A stretch of 6,153 nucleotides of DNA from an uncultured Clostridia bacterium (GTDB taxonomy: Bacteria > Bacillota > Clostridia > Oscillospirales > Acutalibacteraceae): positions 1 to 6,153 of the forward strand of contig CANQGN010000093.1 in NCBI GenBank assembly GCA_947623215.1, read 5' to 3'. The notes below the pieces were generated by a model. That model was not told the origin of the DNA. It made no database searches and was given only the letters and a program-made list of their open reading frames with translations. The position numbers and the translations under genes are program-made. Each line of letters opens with the position of its first letter. The first letter of the stretch is position 1. Positions 1 to 5,467 of the stretch are shown piece after piece.

Positions 1-657
1 CGCGCCAAAGTCCAGCGTAAACAAGTCGCCCTTTTGCAGCGCCCGGTCGGTCGGCACGCCGTGGGGCAGCGAGGTGTTGGGGCCGGAAATGGCAATGGTT
101 TCAAAGGCCACCCCCTCGCTGCCCTGCCGCCGCATGTAAAATTCCAGATCCAGCATCAGCTCCCGCTCGGTGCGGCCGGGGGCAATGCGGGGCAGCAGGT
201 AGGCAAAGGCTTCGTCTGTCAGCTGCTGGGCGGCGCGAATGGCGCGTTGTTCCTCTGGCGATTTGATTTGCCGCAGCGCGGCGAGGGTGCGCCCGGTTAC
301 CGCCCGGCGAGAAATACGAATGCCCGGCAGCGCGGCCGCAAGGCGGCGGGCGGCGTCGAGCGAAAGCTCGTCGGTTTCGGGGTATACGGCGGTAATGCCC
401 TCTTGCCGCAGCAGCGGCAAAACGTCTGCAAAGCCCCCCTGCCAGCGGCAAACGGCGCAGCTGCGCACCGTGGCGGCGGCTTTTTCATAATACCGAAAGT
501 CGGTGTAAAACACGGCCGAGCGGCGGGTAATTACCACCGCCCCGGCAGAGGAAGCAAAGCCGGTAAGGTAGCGGCGGTTGGCGGGGCTGGTTACCACCAG
601 CGCACCCTTCTCCGGCGCCGCCTGCTGTAAGGCGGCTACGGCTTCTTTGGTAGGCAA
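1..657 (-). CDS. M24-family Xaa-Pro aminopeptidase, N-terminal part (runs off the left edge)
   Basis: Read leftward from a TTG at 657-655, this gives 219 residues open to the window edge; the C-terminal part is missing. Residues 19-57 hold the creatinase/prolidase-type N-terminal signature (VTSPANRRYLTGF, then TDFRYYEKA). Residues 130-165 resemble the start of the pita-bread catalytic fold (IKSPEEQRAIRAAQQLTDEAF). Residues 192-219 read GPNTSLPHGVPTDRALQKGD then LFTLDFGA, the typical M24 approach to the first metal-ligand Asp (D216), with the PHG histidine at 199. By family knowledge the product is a cytoplasmic, metal-dependent enzyme that removes N-terminal residues preceding proline. No signal peptide is visible. 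TTG is chosen because an AAAGGAGG box lies 8 bases upstream and the protein then starts where family members usually do. The remaining metal ligands lie outside the window. In many Firmicutes this gene precedes efp, which cannot be seen here. Whether it is pepP/papA or a close relative is not decidable. Confidence 0.93.
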   Translation of the reverse strand, partial: MPTKEAVAALQQAAPEKGALVVTSPANRRYLTGFASSAGAVVITRRSAVFYTDFRYYEKAAATVRSCAVCRWQGGFADVLPLLRQEGITAVYPETDELSLDAARRLAAALPGIRISRRAVTGRTLAALRQIKSPEEQRAIRAAQQLTDEAFAYLLPRIAPGRTERELMLDLEFYMRRQGSEGVAFETIAISGPNTSLPHGVPTDRALQKGDLFTLDFGA

Positions 658-665
658 AAGAGGTT

Positions 666-673
666 CCTCCTTT
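666..673 (-). promoter_or_regulatory. Ribosome binding site of the M24 peptidase
   Basis: Minus-strand AAAGGAGG sits 8 bases before the TTG at 657-655. No ATG or GTG is similarly placed, so this site decides the non-ATG start. Confidence 0.85.
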
Positions 674-677
674 TTTT

Positions 678-730
678 GAAACAAACCGCCGACCGAACCG
701 ACGGGAAAGAGCAGACGGTTCGGCCGGCGG
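678..730 (-). terminator. Rho-independent terminator after the dockerin GxGYxYP gene
   Basis: Arms at 716-730 and 686-700 form a 15-base-pair stem with one non-Watson-Crick (G-U/A-C type) position around a 15-base loop. In the minus-strand transcript the stem is followed by TTTGTTTC. It begins about 20 bases after the stop codon of the upstream gene. The hairpin ends only about 12 bases before the ribosome binding site of the M24 peptidase, so it could also limit readthrough into that gene. Confidence 0.82.
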
Positions 731-748
731 GAAAGGGAAAAGGCGGGG

Positions 749-3124
749 TTACTGAATAACCGTACCCTGACCGGACTCGCGAATGAGCTTAAAGTAGGTG
801 TAGGGGTCGCAATACTCGGTCTTAAAGCCCTTTTCGGCGGCGTATTTGTCAAACTGGGTGACGATTTGATACATCTGCGTGGGGGTTTGGCAAATGGTGC
901 GATAAGCGCCAAAGTTAAAGCCGCGCATGGTGTTGGTGGCGTAGTTGTACATGGCCTCGCTTTGGCCGGGGGTCACCTGGTTGTAGCAGAAGACGTAGGG
1001 CACGCCGTCGTTTATGCCAAGGGGGGTAAGGTGGCAGTTGGTCAGGCTGCCGACGGGCGAAATTTTGTTAAAGCAGTCGGCCACGTTTTTGGGTACGTTA
1101 AATATGGCGCCGTTGATGATGAAGCCGGTAATGTCTAAATCAAACCGGTCGTAAAAGACCTTGCAGTAGTCTATCCACGCCTGCGCCGCGCTGCCGTTTT
1201 CGGCCGGGCGGGTTTGCCCGGCGTAGGGCAGCTGCACGCCCGGCATAAGGGCCGAGGGCATAACGTAGCCCGCGCCGCTGTCGCCGGCGGCAAAGTAGTC
1301 GTTTACCGTGCGGAACTCGTGCACGTAGTCAAAGGCGACCGGCAGGCGGTAAGAAAGGTTGGGGTTAAAGCTCCACATCAGCGGAATTTGCCCTCTGGCC
1401 GCATCGCCGCCCCGGCGCATCCACATGTTGTAAACGTGCTGCTTCATCCAGGCGGAGGAGTCGTAGTCGCCCACGTACAGCATGTAGTAGAAGGCGTCGC
1501 TGTTAAACTGTACGTTGCGGGCAGAGTGGTCGTTGGTATATTTCGCCTTCATGGGCACGTATTTGTAGTAGGCAGAGCCGTTGGTCATAGAGGCGGGGGC
1601 CTGCGCATCGGCCTCCTTAGCCAAGTTATAGCAGGTAATGTACTCGGTAAAGAGCCATTCGTTCCACACGTTGCCCTGGCTGCCCTGGTTGTTGTGGGTG
1701 GTGTATTTCACCCACCATGGCGGGAAGCCCAGCACCTGCCCAAAGGCGCCGCCTGCCCGCTTGTAGCGCGCGGCGAAGATTTTAATCATGGTCTCGTGGT
1801 CGGTGCCGGGGTCGGCCTTGCCGCTTTGCTGGGCCGGGTCGTCGCAGGCGGCCTCGCCCTTGTACACCGCCAGGTCAAAGCAAAAGGCCCGGCGGGCAAT
1901 CAGGTAGTCCATATTGGTGAGGCAGTGAATGTTGGCGCCCGAAAGCAGCGCGGTTGGGTTGTCTTCGTAAGCATCGTAGCCCTTTATGGTCACCGCACCG
2001 TCCAGCGTGTAGCCAAGGTAGGTGCTCGAGCAGCGGTCAAAGTATTTTTCCAGCGCCCACAGGTAGGCGTCGTTTTTGGCGCTGCCGGTGCTTTGTATAG
2101 AGGTGCCCGCAATGGGCTGGCCCTTCTCGCCGTCATGGAACATGCCGGTTAAGTCCAGCTTTACCGGCACGTTGGCCTCTAACAGCTCCTGGTGCAGGGG
2201 GCTGTCGGCCAGTACCGGCAGGTAGCCCTCCAGTCCGCAAATGGTGGCGGCCACGTTGGCGGTGGCGGGCACGTTACCGTCCCACAGCACAATGCCGCAG
2301 CTTCGAATCACGCCCATAAATTCGGTTAAAAAGTCGGTAAAGCTGCGAATGCTCACCGGCACCAGGCCGTCATCCTGATATCCGGCCACCATTTGGTTGC
2401 CGGCGTCGTCTTGCCCGTAAATGGGGGTGGCGAGGTTAAATACAGACGAAACTTCGCCTGCTTCGGTGCGCTTGCCGGTCATGTAGTCGTACCAGTCGGC
2501 GTCCGATTCGTCGCGCAGCAGGTAAACCAGCGAGGTGTGGTCGGTATCCATACCAAAGTCGCGGTTGATTAAGCCCTGCAGCGACACCAGCAGCCGCAGG
2601 TTGTCTACGTCGGTCGTGTTGCCGTTTACCCGGTACAGGGTGTTGGGGCGAATGGAGCTCACGTCTACATGGCAGCTGGTATCGGCCGACTCATCTTCTT
2701 CATACGCGCCGTTTACGCTGTTGGATTTGTCGTAATCTACAATGGGGTTGCCGGTGGGGGGCTGCGGCGGGGTTACCTCGCCCCAGCTGTAAATGTGGCC
2801 GGCTTTAAATACGGTCAGCTTGCCGACCGAGGCGCGCAGTACGTCCAGCGCATCGGCGGCGTTTACCGCTTTGTCGGCGGTGACGTCGGCCAGGATTTTT
2901 TGGGTTTCACTCAGCGTTTGCTTGTTTACCGAAACGCGCAAAATGGTGAGCGCATCGGCGGCGTTGGCCTTTTGGTCGTTGTTTAAGTCGCCGTAATAAG
3001 CCCAGGTTTTGCCGTAGTCTTCCGGCGCGCCGGGTTCGGTCGCCGTGGCGGCGGAGGCCGGCAGCGCCAGCATGGCGAGCAGCAGCCCCGCGGTGAGCAC
3101 GACGGCCAAAATGGACTTTTTCAC
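749..3124 (-). CDS. Secreted dockerin-containing GxGYxYP-family protein (putative glycoside hydrolase)
   Basis: The 791-residue product starts at GTG (3124-3122), 9 bases after GGAGG, and ends at TAA. Residues 1-25 form a signal peptide: MKKS, a hydrophobic stretch, then an ASA cleavage site (A25/A26). Residues 45-102 are a type I dockerin with two calcium loops. A proline-rich linker follows (about 118-127), then a large domain to the C-terminus. That domain matches the GxGYxYP family: GAGYVMP at 617-623 inside GDSGAGYVMP, plus VPATANVAATICGLEG (285-300), GFPPWWVKYTT (466-476), SFNPNL (585-590), FDYVHE (598-603) and GFIING (667-672). The second Tyr of the family motif is Met here. The family is a putative glycoside hydrolase group linked to carbohydrate-use loci; no substrate or catalytic residue can be named from sequence. 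The expected location is extracellular, possibly docked to a cohesin. It is a tandem paralogue of the gene at 3257-5137, with an extra stretch around residues 214-258. It has its own promoter and terminator. Confidence 0.92.
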   Translation of the reverse strand: MKKSILAVVLTAGLLLAMLALPASAATATEPGAPEDYGKTWAYYGDLNNDQKANAADALTILRVSVNKQTLSETQKILADVTADKAVNAADALDVLRASVGKLTVFKAGHIYSWGEVTPPQPPTGNPIVDYDKSNSVNGAYEEDESADTSCHVDVSSIRPNTLYRVNGNTTDVDNLRLLVSLQGLINRDFGMDTDHTSLVYLLRDESDADWYDYMTGKRTEAGEVSSVFNLATPIYGQDDAGNQMVAGYQDDGLVPVSIRSFTDFLTEFMGVIRSCGIVLWDGNVPATANVAATICGLEGYLPVLADSPLHQELLEANVPVKLDLTGMFHDGEKGQPIAGTSIQSTGSAKNDAYLWALEKYFDRCSSTYLGYTLDGAVTIKGYDAYEDNPTALLSGANIHCLTNMDYLIARRAFCFDLAVYKGEAACDDPAQQSGKADPGTDHETMIKIFAARYKRAGGAFGQVLGFPPWWVKYTTHNNQGSQGNVWNEWLFTEYITCYNLAKEADAQAPASMTNGSAYYKYVPMKAKYTNDHSARNVQFNSDAFYYMLYVGDYDSSAWMKQHVYNMWMRRGGDAARGQIPLMWSFNPNLSYRLPVAFDYVHEFRTVNDYFAAGDSGAGYVMPSALMPGVQLPYAGQTRPAENGSAAQAWIDYCKVFYDRFDLDITGFIINGAIFNVPKNVADCFNKISPVGSLTNCHLTPLGINDGVPYVFCYNQVTPGQSEAMYNYATNTMRGFNFGAYRTICQTPTQMYQIVTQFDKYAAEKGFKTEYCDPYTYFKLIRESGQGTVIQ
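2225..2273. repeat. Direct repeat copy 1, shared with 4688-4736
   Basis: This 49-base stretch is identical to 4688-4736 except at one base (T2234 versus C4697), with a 39-base perfect run at 2235-2273. It encodes the conserved VPATANVAATICGLEG block. Surrounding parts of the two genes differ much more at synonymous sites. Confidence 0.85.
2819..2992 (-). other. Type I dockerin domain (residues 45-102) at the N-terminus
   Basis: Two F-hand style calcium-binding repeats. In repeat 1 the ligand positions 1,3,5,9,12 are D46, N48, D50, N54 and D57; in repeat 2 they are D80, T82, D84, N88 and D91, so position 3 is Thr instead of Asn/Asp. Both repeats carry NAADAL. Positions 10/11 are Ala-Ala and 17/18 are Leu-Arg in both, so the two faces are symmetrical at the residues that usually set cohesin specificity. 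No cohesin or scaffoldin is in the window. Confidence 0.9.
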
Positions 3125-3133
3125 GAAACAATC

Positions 3134-3139
3134 CCTCCT
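3134..3139 (-). promoter_or_regulatory. Ribosome binding site of the dockerin GxGYxYP gene
   Basis: Minus-strand AGGAGG (the box continues with one more G) lies 9 bases before the GTG start, followed by an ideal MKKS signal-peptide start. It fixes GTG as the start codon. Confidence 0.85.
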
Positions 3140-3148
3140 GTGGCGGCG

Positions 3149-3162
3149 GCGCCGGGCGGCGC
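3149..3162 (-). promoter_or_regulatory. GC hairpin at the 5' end of the dockerin-gene transcript
   Basis: GCGCC, loop GCCC, GGCGC form a 5-base-pair stem-loop that begins roughly 9 bases after the predicted transcription start and ends about 10 bases before the ribosome binding site. The paralogue's leader has a similar element at 5185-5198. A 5'-terminal hairpin can protect an mRNA from decay; that role is inference. Confidence 0.45.
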
Positions 3163-3177
3163 ACGCCTTTTTTTCTT

Positions 3178-3206
3178 ATTTTACACCAATCGCCGGCGTT
3201 GCGCAA
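3178..3206 (-). promoter_or_regulatory. Predicted sigma-A promoter of the dockerin GxGYxYP gene
   Basis: On the minus strand, TTGCGC (3206-3201), a 17-base spacer and TAAAAT (3183-3178) are followed by AAGAAAAA. The -10 is one base off consensus; the -35 keeps only TTG. The transcription start should fall near 3171. The layout matches the promoter at 5211-5239. The spacer holds the palindrome CGCCGGCG, which may be coincidental in GC-rich DNA. Confidence 0.7.
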
Positions 3207-3211
3207 GAGAC

Positions 3212-3248
3212 AATTGCACCAAAAAAGCCGGCGGTTCTTTGGGCAATT
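3212..3248 (-). terminator. Hairpin, probable terminator, after the cytoplasmic GxGYxYP gene
   Basis: The minus-strand transcript can pair AAUUGC with GCAAUU and CCAAAGAA with UUUUUUGG, closing an 8-base loop CCGCCGGC: 14 pairs with one bulged U. One pair is G-U in minus-strand RNA but would be an A-C mismatch in plus-strand RNA, which fits function in the leftward transcript. It begins about 9 bases after the stop codon. The downstream tract is only moderately U-rich (GUCUCUUG), so termination may be leaky. Confidence 0.5.
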
Positions 3249-3256
3249 TGACGGTT

Positions 3257-5137
3257 TTACAGCGGCCGGTCGCATTGGCCGGACTGGCGCAGCAAATCAA
3301 AAAAGGTAACGGTGTCTACGTATTCGTAGTCGTAGCCATCGTTTTGTTCAGTCGCGTAGCGCAAAAAGCGCTCTACCAGTCGCTTGGTATCGCTCGGGCT
3401 GTCGCAGACCGAGCGAAAACCGGCAAAGTTGTAGCCCTTCATGCGGCCGCAAAAGTGGCGGTACATGGCCTTAGCCGAGTCCTCTACCCGGTCTTCTTTG
3501 CCCGAAACGCCGTTGTGCAGGTAAACAAAGGGCACGCCGTGGTAAGAGGCCATGGTGGAGTTCCAGCAATTGTGAAAATTACCGGCGGGCGAAATGGCGG
3601 CGAAGGTTTGCATAATTTCTTCGGTTAAGGGGTAGTGACCGTTAATAATAAAGCCGGTTACCGATAAATCGTGCGCCTGATAATAGCGGCGGCTGTAGGC
3701 CTGCCAGGCGTCGGCGCCGCTCGGCAGCTCGCGCTGGGGGCAGCTTGAAAAGAGCGCGGCGGGAATCACATAGCCCGCGCCGCTGTCGCCGCCCGAGAAA
3801 AAGTCGAGGCCAGACTGGTGCTCGTGCACGTAGTCAAACACCATGGGAGCGCGCTCGCCGAGGTTGGGGTTAAACGACCAGTTGAGCGGCAGGGTGCCGC
3901 GGGCGGGGTCGCCCCAAAAATTCTTAACGTGTTGCTTTAACCAGGCGGCGGAGTCGTAGTCGCCGCCGTAAAAGGTAAAGTAGCGGGTGCGGTTGTGAAA
4001 CTGCTTTGCCTCGCGCGGGCGGGCGTTTTGGTAATGAGAAAATTTGCTTTGGTAGCGGCAGTAAAAAGAGGCGTTGCTCATGCTGCACGGGTGGGCGGCG
4101 TCTGCCTCTTTGGCCAAGTTATAGGCCGTTACCAGCGCTACGTATATCCACTCTAAGGTGGTGGGCACCAGCTTGCCCATGCCCTTGGCGGTGGTGTACT
4201 TTACCCACCAGGGGGGGAAGCCGAGAATCTGCCCAAATTCTCCCCCCGCCCGCTCGTACCGGCCGCGCAAAATCTGCCGCAGGGTTTGCAGGTCGGTGCC
4301 CAGCGGCTGGTCTAAATCGTCGCAGGGGTGCTCAATATCCACGCAGGTCAGGTCAAAGAAAAAGCAGCAGCGGGCAATGTAGTAGTCGTGGTTGTACAGG
4401 CAGTTCAGCCCGGGGGAGGGGGCGGCGGCCGCAAAGGGGGTGCCATTTACGCAGCCGGCGCCGTCCAGCACGTAGGCAAGGTAGCGGGAGGAGCAGCGGT
4501 CAAAGTACCGCTCGTAGGCCCAGCGGTAGGCGTCGTTTTTGGCGCTGCCGCAACCGGTAAAGCCCGCGCCATACGCGCTGCCGTTTGGCCCAAACAGCCC
4601 CACCAGCGACTGGCGCACCGCCAGCCCCCGCGCTTTTAACAGGGCGCACAGGCTGGCCGGGTCTTCACTATAGCGCACCGGCAGCGGGCCCTCCAGCCCG
4701 CAAATGGTGGCGGCCACGTTGGCGGTGGCGGGCACGGCTTCGTCCCAGTAAATCAGCCCGCAGGCGGCCAAGGGTGCGGCAAAGGCCTCTAAAAAGTCGT
4801 TCAGCGTGGGCAGAGGGTGCAGCTGTAACCCCGCAAAGCTGCCGCCGGGCGAGCGGGTGTAGTTCAGCCAAAAGGCGTCAGAATCGGCAACGTCTAAATA
4901 AAGCAGGCTTTGGTGGGTCAGGCCGTAGCTGCGGTTCAGCAGCCCCTGAAAGCTGGCGATCAGCCGCACAACGTCTTTGTGAAAAAAAGGTTCCATCCCC
5001 TCAAAAAACGAGGCGGGCAGGGTGTAAATCACGTTTGGCAGCAGCCCCTCCGGCGGCATGGCAAACGAAGGCGAGGCCGAGCGGTCGGGTTCCGGCGCGC
5101 CGGGGCAGCCGGGGGTGCAGGCAAGCGGTGTGGGCAT
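3257..5137 (-). CDS. Cytoplasmic GxGYxYP-family protein (putative glycoside hydrolase), paralogue of the neighbour
   Basis: The 626-residue product starts at ATG (5137-5135), 8 bases after AAGGAGG, and ends at TAA. The frame is open 34 codons further upstream, but that stretch covers the promoter and leader, so the longer start is rejected. Family blocks appear in the same order as in the neighbour: VPATANVAATICGLEG (135-150), GSAKNDAY (197-204), YFDRCSS (211-217), GFPPWWVKYTT (306-316), YNLAKEADA (339-347), SFNPNL (421-426), FDYVHE (434-439), GDSGAGYVIP (450-459) and GFIING (495-500). The second Tyr of the GxGYxYP motif is Ile. There is no signal peptide, lipobox with hydrophobic stretch, membrane segment or dockerin; the N-terminal 30 residues are Pro/Ala-rich and probably disordered. 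About 20 cysteines, including a CC pair at 257-258, suit a reducing cytoplasm. The activity is unknown; processing of an imported sugar is one possibility. A non-classical export route cannot be excluded. Confidence 0.9.
   Translation of the reverse strand: MPTPLACTPGCPGAPEPDRSASPSFAMPPEGLLPNVIYTLPASFFEGMEPFFHKDVVRLIASFQGLLNRSYGLTHQSLLYLDVADSDAFWLNYTRSPGGSFAGLQLHPLPTLNDFLEAFAAPLAACGLIYWDEAVPATANVAATICGLEGPLPVRYSEDPASLCALLKARGLAVRQSLVGLFGPNGSAYGAGFTGCGSAKNDAYRWAYERYFDRCSSRYLAYVLDGAGCVNGTPFAAAAPSPGLNCLYNHDYYIARCCFFFDLTCVDIEHPCDDLDQPLGTDLQTLRQILRGRYERAGGEFGQILGFPPWWVKYTTAKGMGKLVPTTLEWIYVALVTAYNLAKEADAAHPCSMSNASFYCRYQSKFSHYQNARPREAKQFHNRTRYFTFYGGDYDSAAWLKQHVKNFWGDPARGTLPLNWSFNPNLGERAPMVFDYVHEHQSGLDFFSGGDSGAGYVIPAALFSSCPQRELPSGADAWQAYSRRYYQAHDLSVTGFIINGHYPLTEEIMQTFAAISPAGNFHNCWNSTMASYHGVPFVYLHNGVSGKEDRVEDSAKAMYRHFCGRMKGYNFAGFRSVCDSPSDTKRLVERFLRYATEQNDGYDYEYVDTVTFFDLLRQSGQCDRPL
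4688..4736. repeat. Direct repeat copy 2, shared with 2225-2273
   Basis: Second copy of the 49-base block with one mismatch. The copies are 2463 bases apart, a multiple of three, in the same orientation and in the same reading frame of the two paralogues. Confidence 0.85.
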
Positions 5138-5145
5138 GGCGGTAA

Positions 5146-5152
5146 CCTCCTT
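5146..5152 (-). promoter_or_regulatory. Ribosome binding site of the cytoplasmic GxGYxYP gene
   Basis: Minus-strand AAGGAGG lies 8 bases before the ATG at 5137-5135. It selects this ATG over the upstream in-frame TTG at 5239, which lies inside the -35 element. Confidence 0.9.
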
Positions 5153-5184
5153 ATGGCAAAATGGAAAAATATCAAAAGGGTGAG

Positions 5185-5198
5185 GCCGCGTTGGCGGC
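5185..5198 (-). promoter_or_regulatory. GC hairpin at the 5' end of the cytoplasmic-paralogue transcript
   Basis: GCCGC, loop CAAC, GCGGC form a perfect 5-base-pair stem-loop starting about 6 bases after the predicted transcription start. It occupies the same place as the hairpin at 3149-3162 in the paralogue's leader although the stem sequence differs. It lies well clear of the ribosome binding site, so a stabilising rather than a translation-blocking role is the simpler guess. Confidence 0.45.
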
Positions 5199-5210
5199 GC
5201 TCTTTTTCTT

Positions 5211-5239
5211 ATTATACTAAACCCGTCGGCCGAGCGCAA
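5211..5239 (-). promoter_or_regulatory. Predicted sigma-A promoter of the cytoplasmic GxGYxYP gene
   Basis: On the minus strand, TTGCGC (5239-5234), a 17-base spacer and a perfect TATAAT (5216-5211) are followed by AAGAAAAA. The start should be near 5204, leaving a leader of about 67 bases. The palindrome TCGGCCGA abuts the -35 within the spacer and could be an operator, but short GC palindromes are common here. Confidence 0.8.
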
Positions 5240-5313
5240 GTAAAAGGTAGCGGGGCGGGCAAAAAATTTGGGGCATTTCGGCCCGTCCTTTCCCTTCTTT
5301 TTACAAATTTTGC

Positions 5314-5343
5314 TTGCGGCGGCGGGCGGGGGTGTGCTATACT
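5314..5343 (+). promoter_or_regulatory. Predicted extended -10 promoter of mfd
   Basis: TTGCGG (5314-5319), an 18-base spacer and TATACT (5338-5343), preceded by TGC so that the -10 reads TGCTATACT, an extended -10. The start should be near 5350, giving a leader of about 118 bases. As at the other two promoters, the -35 is of the TTGCG type rather than TTGACA. Confidence 0.72.
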
Positions 5344-5365
5344 ACTACCGTACAAAAGGCTCGGC

Positions 5366-5423
5366 GGGCGGCTTTTGCCCCCGCCCGGGTTGAATTACCC
5401 CGGGGGAGCGCCTTTCTCCGGGG
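5366..5423 (+). promoter_or_regulatory. GC-rich leader of mfd with overlapping alternative stems
   Basis: Three stems can form in turn: GGGCGG (5366-5371) with CCGCCC (5381-5386); CCGGGT (5385-5390) with the ACCCCGG region at 5397-5403, with a bulge; and CCCCGG (5398-5403) with CCGGGG (5418-5423). The middle stem overlaps and so competes with both outer ones. No U-run follows the last stem (CTTTGCGG), so it is not a standard terminator. Any regulatory role is speculative. Confidence 0.3.
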
Positions 5424-5454
5424 CTTTGCGGCGTTCTTGAACGGGCGAACTACC

Positions 5455-5461
5455 AAGGAGG
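5455..5461 (+). promoter_or_regulatory. Ribosome binding site of mfd
   Basis: AAGGAGG sits 6 bases before the ATG at 5468 and is the only well-placed site for this frame. Confidence 0.85.
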
Positions 5462-5467
5462 ACCAGT

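Larger units (their letters stand above)
5138..5467. other. Divergent intergenic region between the GxGYxYP gene and mfd
   Basis: This 330-base gap holds the leftward promoter and leader (5138-5239), an AT-richer stretch of about 70 bases (5244-5313) with no gene or clear operator, and the rightward mfd promoter and leader (5314-5467). The two -35 elements are about 75 bases apart, so the promoters do not overlap. No tRNA, small RNA or short gene with a ribosome binding site was seen. A loose inverted repeat, CGGGC (5256-5260) with GCCCG (5280-5284), is the only symmetry in the central part. Confidence 0.75.

Noticed and set aside
34..630. 198-codon rightward open frame opposite the M24 peptidase
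   Set aside because: The minus strand here encodes an unmistakable M24 N-terminal region; the rightward product is low-complexity and has no ribosome binding site.
1214..2152. 312-codon rightward open frame opposite the dockerin gene
   Set aside because: Antisense shadow: Val/Gly/His-rich composition, no family motif, and the opposite strand encodes a clear secreted protein.
3191..3206. Palindromes CGCCGGCG and TTGCGCAA as a repressor site
   Set aside because: The second is partly the -35 itself and is not palindromic in the paralogue's promoter, and the spacer palindromes sit at different offsets; too short to claim an operator.
5117..5137. Possible lipoprotein signal (PLAC near the start of the cytoplasmic paralogue)
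   Set aside because: Cys7 is preceded by no positive residues or hydrophobic stretch, so it cannot serve as a lipobox.
4006..5145. Long rightward open frames opposite the cytoplasmic GxGYxYP gene
   Set aside because: They are Arg/Pro/Ala-rich antisense shadows of a GC-rich gene, without ribosome binding sites or recognisable domains.
5138..5239. 34-residue N-terminal extension of the cytoplasmic GxGYxYP protein
   Set aside because: This frame would begin at a TTG inside the -35 box and run through the -10 and leader; AAGGAGG is correctly placed only for the ATG at 5137.
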